Assembly: GCA_019104905.1 (NCBI GenBank)
Contig: JAHRXB010000268.1
Coordinates: 1 to 11,096 of the forward strand
Origin: Bdellovibrio sp.
GTDB taxonomy: Bacteria > Bdellovibrionota > Bdellovibrionia > Bdellovibrionales > Bdellovibrionaceae
Length of the DNA: 11,096 nucleotides
Direction: 5' to 3'
The translations under genes were made by a program, and so were the position numbers. Each line of letters starts with the position of its first letter. Within the stretch, counting starts at the first letter, position 1. Under the pieces are notes generated by a model that saw only the letters and a list, made by a program, of their open reading frames with translations, was not told the DNA's origin and did no database searches. Shown piece after piece: positions 7,169 through 11,096 of this stretch.

Positions 7169-7175
7169 CTTTTGT

Positions 7176-8033
7176 ATGAAGTTGTTCTGGACGTTGTTGG
7201 TTCTACTCGTCACAAGCGCTGCTCACGCAGCTCCGTCTTCCCAAGCGATTCCTTATTACGGCGAAAAATTCTATCTTGATCTTTCCACGGGTGCTTCTAA
7301 CGACGCCCTCAAAAACAATATCAAAGCGGTTTTAAGAAGTTATCACCGCGCGGTGAAAGGCACTTACGATCAAATCGTTTCAGAGTGCACGGGCCAAGGC
7401 TGTTACGCCCAAACCTCTTTGGGGTACGACGGCGCCCGCGTTTTCTTGATGGGATCATATTACTTGATCGATCATGGGAACGGTTCTTACGGAGTGCGGG
7501 ACGTTTATTGTGACACGGAAAAAACGGCAGAGGACTTCAAAGGTCGCAGCACTCCTGGTCCCGATAAAATTCCCGACAACAATGTTATCAACGTCGAACA
7601 CACCTGGCCGCAAAGCCGCTTCTCTGGCAGACACAATAAAGGCCTTCAAAAAGCAGATCTTCACCACCTCTTCCCTACTGATACACAGCTTAACTCCATC
7701 CGTGGAAACTATACTTTCGGTGAAGTGACTCAAGATTCACAAAAATTGAAATGCCCTGTTTCTCGCTTCGGTCGTCCTGCAAGCGGAAACCGCGAAGTTT
7801 TCGAACCACCTAAAAATCATAAAGGCAATGTGGCTCGTGCGCTGTTCTACTTCTCTCTGCGCTATGATCTGCCCATCACGCCTGGCGAAGAGGCTTTCTT
7901 AAAAAAATGGTCTAAAGAAGATCCCGTTGATGAAGATGAAGTTCGTCGCAACAACGAAATTTTCAGAGTTCAAGGCAATCGCAATCCCTTTGTCGACTTC
8001 CCAGAGCTTGAAGATAGTATTCAAGATTTCTAA
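7176..8033 (+). CDS. Secreted endonuclease I family nuclease
   Basis: A 285-residue nuclease of the endonuclease I (EndA/Vvn, PF04231-type) family, which cuts DNA and often RNA without strong sequence preference. A Sec signal peptide (about 1-18, ending AHA) sends it to the periplasm or outside. The His-Me finger core is visible: VEHTWPQSRF (140-149) with the acidic and general-base residues E141 and H142, then ADLHHLFPTDTQLNSIRGN (160-178) carrying candidate metal-binding Asn residues (N173, N178), and FGEV (181-184). GNVARALFYFSLRY (217-230) and RNPFVDFPEL (269-278) are typical C-terminal family stretches. The mature protein has four cysteines (C71, C76, C112, C193), fitting two disulfides. 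The catalytic motif sits about 60 residues further in than in E. coli EndA, because of a longer N-terminal region that includes GVRDVYC (106-112). A role in degrading prey or environmental DNA is plausible if the organism is a predator; that is inference. Confidence 0.93.
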   Translation: MKLFWTLLVLLVTSAAHAAPSSQAIPYYGEKFYLDLSTGASNDALKNNIKAVLRSYHRAVKGTYDQIVSECTGQGCYAQTSLGYDGARVFLMGSYYLIDHGNGSYGVRDVYCDTEKTAEDFKGRSTPGPDKIPDNNVINVEHTWPQSRFSGRHNKGLQKADLHHLFPTDTQLNSIRGNYTFGEVTQDSQKLKCPVSRFGRPASGNREVFEPPKNHKGNVARALFYFSLRYDLPITPGEEAFLKKWSKEDPVDEDEVRRNNEIFRVQGNRNPFVDFPELEDSIQDF

Positions 8034-8046
8034 TTATCTTGCAGAC

Positions 8047-8085
8047 AAAAGGAGCTTACTCATCAAGATATGATTTAAGCTCCTT
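8047..8085 (-). terminator. Rho-independent terminator overlapping the end of the START-like gene
   Basis: A perfect 10-bp inverted repeat, AAGGAGCTTA (8049-8058) and TAAGCTCCTT (8076-8085), with a possible inner 4-bp stem ATCA/TGAT. Read on the minus strand, the stem runs straight into TTTT (complement of 8050-8047), the form of an intrinsic terminator. It starts within the last ten codons of the minus-strand gene, and its second arm includes the stop codon. On the plus strand it begins 16 bases after the endonuclease stop but is followed by CAAATG, so it should be weaker in that direction. Confidence 0.75.
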
Positions 8086-8484
8086 CAAATGATACGTCCA
8101 ACCCACTTTAAAATCTTTCATCAGTTTTTCGCGGTTTTGTTCCGGCAGACTTTCCCACCCCTGATGTTTCAATGTTAATGTGCATTTAGTTCCCTGATCT
8201 TCAATGAGGAACGTACATTCCGTGGTGGCGTCTTTAGGCCAGTCTTTTTCTCTCCAGGTAAAAGTGATTTGTTTTTTCTCTTTCACAAACGTGACTTTGC
8301 CAGAAGCCAACTGAGCTTTTCCCTCGTCATCCTCCCAGCGCTCTCGAAATTGGCCACCTACGCGAGGCTCAATGGTCACCCCATCACCCCACCAGTTTTC
8401 CAACTCATCCCGATCTGTTAAAGAATGCCAGACTTCTCCCGCTGTCGCCTTAACCGTGATTGTTTGTTCAATGACTTCTTTCAT
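8056..8484 (-). CDS. START-like (SRPBCC / AHSA1-type) domain protein
   Basis: A 142-residue single-domain protein of the SRPBCC superfamily, of the kind annotated as activator of Hsp90 ATPase homolog 1-like. Family features are the opening strand IEQTITVKATAGEVWHSLTD (5-24), ELENWWGDG (27-35), GGQFRERWED (43-52), GKVTFVKEKKQITFTWR (62-78), ECTFLIEDQGTKCTLTLKHQGW (89-110) and a long C-terminal helix ending KVGWTYHLKELKSYL (126-140). The fold forms a hydrophobic pocket; the ligand is unknown. Such genes often sit beside an ArsR-type regulator, but none is present here. It has no signal peptide and is presumably cytoplasmic. An AGGGGAA ribosome site (8491-8497) lies six bases from the ATG. It converges with the endonuclease gene, with 22 bases between the stops. 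Confidence 0.9.
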   Translation of the reverse strand: MKEVIEQTITVKATAGEVWHSLTDRDELENWWGDGVTIEPRVGGQFRERWEDDEGKAQLASGKVTFVKEKKQITFTWREKDWPKDATTECTFLIEDQGTKCTLTLKHQGWESLPEQNREKLMKDFKVGWTYHLKELKSYLDE

Positions 8485-8701
8485 GTGAAATTCCCCTCAT
8501 TTTCCCGGAAGATCCTTCAGATTCCTTAATAACAACTATCATATTAATTTCTTGTAAGGTCACCTTGTGGGTTCAAATTCAAATAAGAAATAGGCTCATT
8601 CCCCCACATAGGTACAGACGTCGACTTTTCTCTTCGTCTCAAACCGATAAATCCCCGGGATCCAATTTAAGATATCATCAAGAATAACCGACAAGTAAAT
8701 C
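8485..8701. promoter_or_regulatory. Divergent intergenic region before the Ig-repeat lipoprotein
   Basis: 217 non-coding bases between the START-like gene and the lipoprotein gene should contain both promoters. I see no convincing -35/-10 pair; TATGAT on the minus strand, in the AT-rich stretch near 8535-8550, is the best -10 candidate (five of six bases). Small structures are an AAGGT-C-ACCTT palindrome (8556-8566) and a tandem TTCAAA-TTCAAA (8572-8583). No RNA gene was recognised. Confidence 0.4.
8556..8566. repeat. Short palindrome, possible operator
   Basis: AAGGT (8556-8560) and ACCTT (8562-8566) form a perfect palindrome around one base, flanked by CTTGT direct repeats at 8551-8555 and 8564-8568. 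It lies in the divergent region, 72 bases upstream of the START-like gene's ATG and 135 bases upstream of the lipoprotein's. Too short to exclude chance. Confidence 0.25.
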
Positions 8702-11096
8702 ATGTTCAGTCGTCTCCTGTACGTCCTAGTATCGACTCTACTTACTATTCCTATGGTCATGGGAGTGGCTGGCTGTAATATTAATGCTGGATACTTCAAC
8801 ACAAATCCCCTGATCCCCGCCAGCATCGTTCTGTATAATCATGGCACCCCCAAGACTTACGACACTGGTCGGGTTGAACTTCTCACTAAAGATACCCAAC
8901 TTCGTCTTGAGGGCATCACCAAGCCCTCGGTGAAACTAAAAATTTACACTTCCGCGTCGGATCCCAACTGCGAAAAACCTCCCCGTGATGAAGACGTTCT
9001 TGGCACAGATCAAACTCTCAACATCGACTTTGGTGTCGACCTCAGTGTCCTGCCCGAAGGGACTCACACCCTTTGCATCTATGCCGAGTCTCCCACCGAA
9101 GCTCCTCTTTGGAAAAAACTTGGCGACATCACTATCAAACGAACTGTTCAGGCTTTTTCGGGAACTGCTGTTATGCCTGCGGCTCGTGGCAACGATCGCC
9201 GGCCTCAGTTCATGGGAACCAGCGAAGCCAATGCCCGCCTTGAATTGTATTCAGGCTTGAATTGCTCAGGTCCTCCCTTGGAGTTTTCTCAAGCCGCCTC
9301 CGATGGAAGTTATTCCATCCATCTCTCCGCAATAAATCCTATTTTGATTGATGGACCGACGGCCTATTCGATTCTTGCCACGGATATTTTGGGGAACACG
9401 ATCTGCTCGCCAGGAATGGGATATACTTTAGATACCATCGTCAACCCCACATCCATCACAGCCCTTACACCAGCAAGTCCTTCGAATATCAGTACTCCCG
9501 CCCTCAGCGGCGTGACTGAGATCAACTCGCAGATCTCTTTGTATGACTCAAACTCTTGTGCGGGGCCGGTCTTGGGCTCCACAACCCCGGATTCATCGGG
9601 TGTCTTCACCATTCATTTAGACACTCCACTTGTCACTGAGACCACTTATAACTTCACTCTTCGGGTTACAGACGATCTGGGAAATACGGAATGTTTCACC
9701 AGCCTCAATCAACCTTACACCTTTGACGTCACTCCACCGGCTTTAAACATTATTTCTCCGGCGGCAAGCACTCCTTATCAAAACGTGTTTGCTCTTTCTT
9801 TAAGTTGCGAAGAGGACGCTGCGATTGAGGTCTCTGGTGATGTTGCCACGACTTTGAATCAGGCTTGCGCGGCCGGAAGTCTGACTTTGCAGCCTTCCCT
9901 TGCGGGAATTGACGGAAGCAAAAATATTGCTGTGACAGCAACAGATGCTGCGGGAAACACGACAACAGCCAGTCTCTCGTTGATCAAAGACACTGTGCCC
10001 CCGACTCTTCCCACTGTGACAAGAACCTCCGCAAGCCCCACGTCTTCCGCTTTAGCGACCATGACGATCTCTTCATGCAGTGACATCGCCGAGGTTTTGG
10101 TAAAAGAAAGTTCTTCTCTCCCCACCGGCGCCGAACCTGAGTGGACCAGCTGTAGCACGGTGGCCAGCGCCCTTCACTATGATTTAAGTCTTTCTAACGC
10201 CCAAGGAACTCGAAATCTTCGCGTTTTTGTTCGCGATGGTGCTGGAAATATTCAACCTTCCTTTGCCACGGTCCTTGTCGACTATGATACGCTCCCGCCA
10301 GAAATTCATATCAACCCCATCCCCTCTTTCTTAGGCACAAAAAGCTATTATGAGTTTCAATGGTCTCTCACAGAGGGAAATGTTCCTGCGGGCGCTAACT
10401 TCGTCATTCAATACAGTCAAAATGCAGGAAGCTCATGGACAACAATGACAACGACTCCGGTTGGCCGAGTCGGGGCCGTGAATGGAAAGATCTATAAATA
10501 CAATCTCTATCTTCCTGAGACTCCAGGGCCCACTCTGTTCAAAATCAATCTGACAGATGCCACGGGCCAAACAGGAAGCGATTCCAAATCGACGCTGCTT
10601 CTTTTCGACATCACACCACCAGTGATCACTGCCAACTCTTTTAAAATTATCGGCTCGGAAGGGCCCGTCACGACTTACAATCCCTTCGTGAAAGTAGAGT
10701 TTGCAGCCACAGACAATCAAACACCGATCACCCAATTCTGTCTTAAGAATTCCTCCAATCAGCCCTTGCTGACGGACCCATGTTGGGTGGCCTTAGACGC
10801 CCCAGGGATTGACGTGCCCATTGATCTTGCTGTCGTTCTTTCGGGATATGATCATCTGGTGGATTGGATTCAAGGAACTTACACCGTCTATCTTTGGGTG
10901 CGTGACCAAGCGGGGAATGTTTCCAGCAATGCCGGTCCGGTCAATAATGGCACAGATCGTATTTCTGTGACTTATGCCCCGGTTCCGCAACCGATCTTAA
11001 CAAATCTTTTGGTCGCAAAAGTGCCCGATCCCGTGACGCAGCCTTCTCCTTGGGAACTTGTCACCACGCCAGGTACGCTCTTGCATCTTAAATGGA
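8702..11096 (+). CDS. Large lipoprotein with tandem bacterial Ig-like modules (3' end outside window)
   Basis: The frame is open from 8702 to the window edge, at least 798 codons, with no stop. The N-terminus is a lipoprotein signal peptide: R4, a hydrophobic stretch (about 5-23) and the lipobox VAGC with lipidated C25. The protein is therefore probably anchored in the outer membrane. After residue 26 come repeated Ig-like modules. Modules end in DxxG[NQ] at about D228, D324, D415, D512, D619 and D735, spaced 91-116 residues. DxxPP linkers occur at 342-346, 430-434, 529-533 and 636-640. Two modules share an LYxxxxCxGP motif (L182-P191 with C188; L280-P289 with C286), 98 residues apart. The start has no clear ribosome site, but an in-frame TAA at 8696-8698 rules out any upstream start. 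Such proteins usually act as surface adhesins or stalks that display a distal domain; here that end is unseen. Function is inferred from architecture only. Confidence 0.88.
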   Translation, partial: MFSRLLYVLVSTLLTIPMVMGVAGCNINAGYFNTNPLIPASIVLYNHGTPKTYDTGRVELLTKDTQLRLEGITKPSVKLKIYTSASDPNCEKPPRDEDVLGTDQTLNIDFGVDLSVLPEGTHTLCIYAESPTEAPLWKKLGDITIKRTVQAFSGTAVMPAARGNDRRPQFMGTSEANARLELYSGLNCSGPPLEFSQAASDGSYSIHLSAINPILIDGPTAYSILATDILGNTICSPGMGYTLDTIVNPTSITALTPASPSNISTPALSGVTEINSQISLYDSNSCAGPVLGSTTPDSSGVFTIHLDTPLVTETTYNFTLRVTDDLGNTECFTSLNQPYTFDVTPPALNIISPAASTPYQNVFALSLSCEEDAAIEVSGDVATTLNQACAAGSLTLQPSLAGIDGSKNIAVTATDAAGNTTTASLSLIKDTVPPTLPTVTRTSASPTSSALATMTISSCSDIAEVLVKESSSLPTGAEPEWTSCSTVASALHYDLSLSNAQGTRNLRVFVRDGAGNIQPSFATVLVDYDTLPPEIHINPIPSFLGTKSYYEFQWSLTEGNVPAGANFVIQYSQNAGSSWTTMTTTPVGRVGAVNGKIYKYNLYLPETPGPTLFKINLTDATGQTGSDSKSTLLLFDITPPVITANSFKIIGSEGPVTTYNPFVKVEFAATDNQTPITQFCLKNSSNQPLLTDPCWVALDAPGIDVPIDLAVVLSGYDHLVDWIQGTYTVYLWVRDQAGNVSSNAGPVNNGTDRISVTYAPVPQPILTNLLVAKVPDPVTQPSPWELVTTPGTLLHLKW

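Noticed and set aside
7152..7175. Earlier start for the endonuclease at 7152
   Set aside because: It would place MPDYGGFC before a typical signal peptide and lies in a hairpin arm; the ATG at 7176 has GGAGG at seven bases.
8570..8582. GGGTTCAAATTC, resembling the T-arm of a tRNA
   Set aside because: The flanking bases cannot form a T-stem and no acceptor, D or anticodon arm is found upstream; the similarity is explained by a tandem TTCAAA repeat.
8616..8639. AGACG/CGTCT inverted repeat upstream of the lipoprotein
   Set aside because: A 5-bp stem with a 14-base loop is expected by chance in a region of this size.
8985..9260. A 91-residue plus-strand ORF within the lipoprotein gene
   Set aside because: It is in another frame of the long open lipoprotein frame, which has a lipobox and repeated domain motifs; the small ORF has no recognisable features.
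1..11096. CRISPR arrays, insertion sequences, phage or toxin-antitoxin genes, defence systems
   Set aside because: No regularly spaced repeats, transposase motifs, long terminal inverted repeats or paired small genes were seen; all larger frames are accounted for by the genes listed.

Overview
The window reads as a stretch of ordinary chromosome from a Gram-negative bacterium, most likely a Bdellovibrio-like member of the Bdellovibrionota. The assignment rests on the mix of genes, moderate GC, the style of the exported proteins (a secreted endonuclease I with four cysteines and a long Ig-repeat lipoprotein) and a compact pantothenate/CoA operon. It is an inference from pattern, not from a database search. 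I saw no insertion sequence, phage gene, CRISPR array, tRNA or rRNA.

Layout. Positions 132-2178 hold three minus-strand genes in one likely transcript, read right to left: a membrane-anchored protein of unknown function (2178-1444), a small exported protein of unknown function (1416-856) and a short-chain dehydrogenase/reductase (842-132). A 140-base divergent region separates them from a six-gene plus-strand operon at 2319-7004. That operon holds a DUF2520/Rossmann reductase (the likely ketopantoate reductase), panB, panC, coaBC, coaX and panD. The genes overlap or lie within 9 bases of each other. Next comes a secreted endonuclease I gene (7176-8033) whose leader can fold into two small hairpins. 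It converges on a minus-strand START/AHSA1-like gene (8484-8056), whose terminator hairpin includes its own last codons. After a 217-base divergent region, a large lipoprotein gene with tandem Ig-like modules starts at 8702 and runs off the right edge, open for at least 798 codons.

How the genes work together. The central operon encodes a nearly unbroken route from 2-ketoisovalerate and aspartate to 4'-phosphopantetheine. PanB makes ketopantoate, the DUF2520 protein probably reduces it to pantoate, PanD makes beta-alanine, PanC joins the two, CoaX phosphorylates pantothenate, and CoaBC adds and decarboxylates cysteine. Only the last two CoA steps (CoaD, CoaE) are absent here. The other genes look like independent units: two exported or membrane proteins plus an SDR on the left, and a secreted nuclease, a START-like protein and a surface lipoprotein on the right.

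The items most worth a second look are the non-PanE reductase heading the operon, the Ig-repeat lipoprotein that six-frame ORF calling misses because it has no stop in the window, and the terminator built into the end of a coding sequence. I found no evidence for a wholly new multi-gene system.
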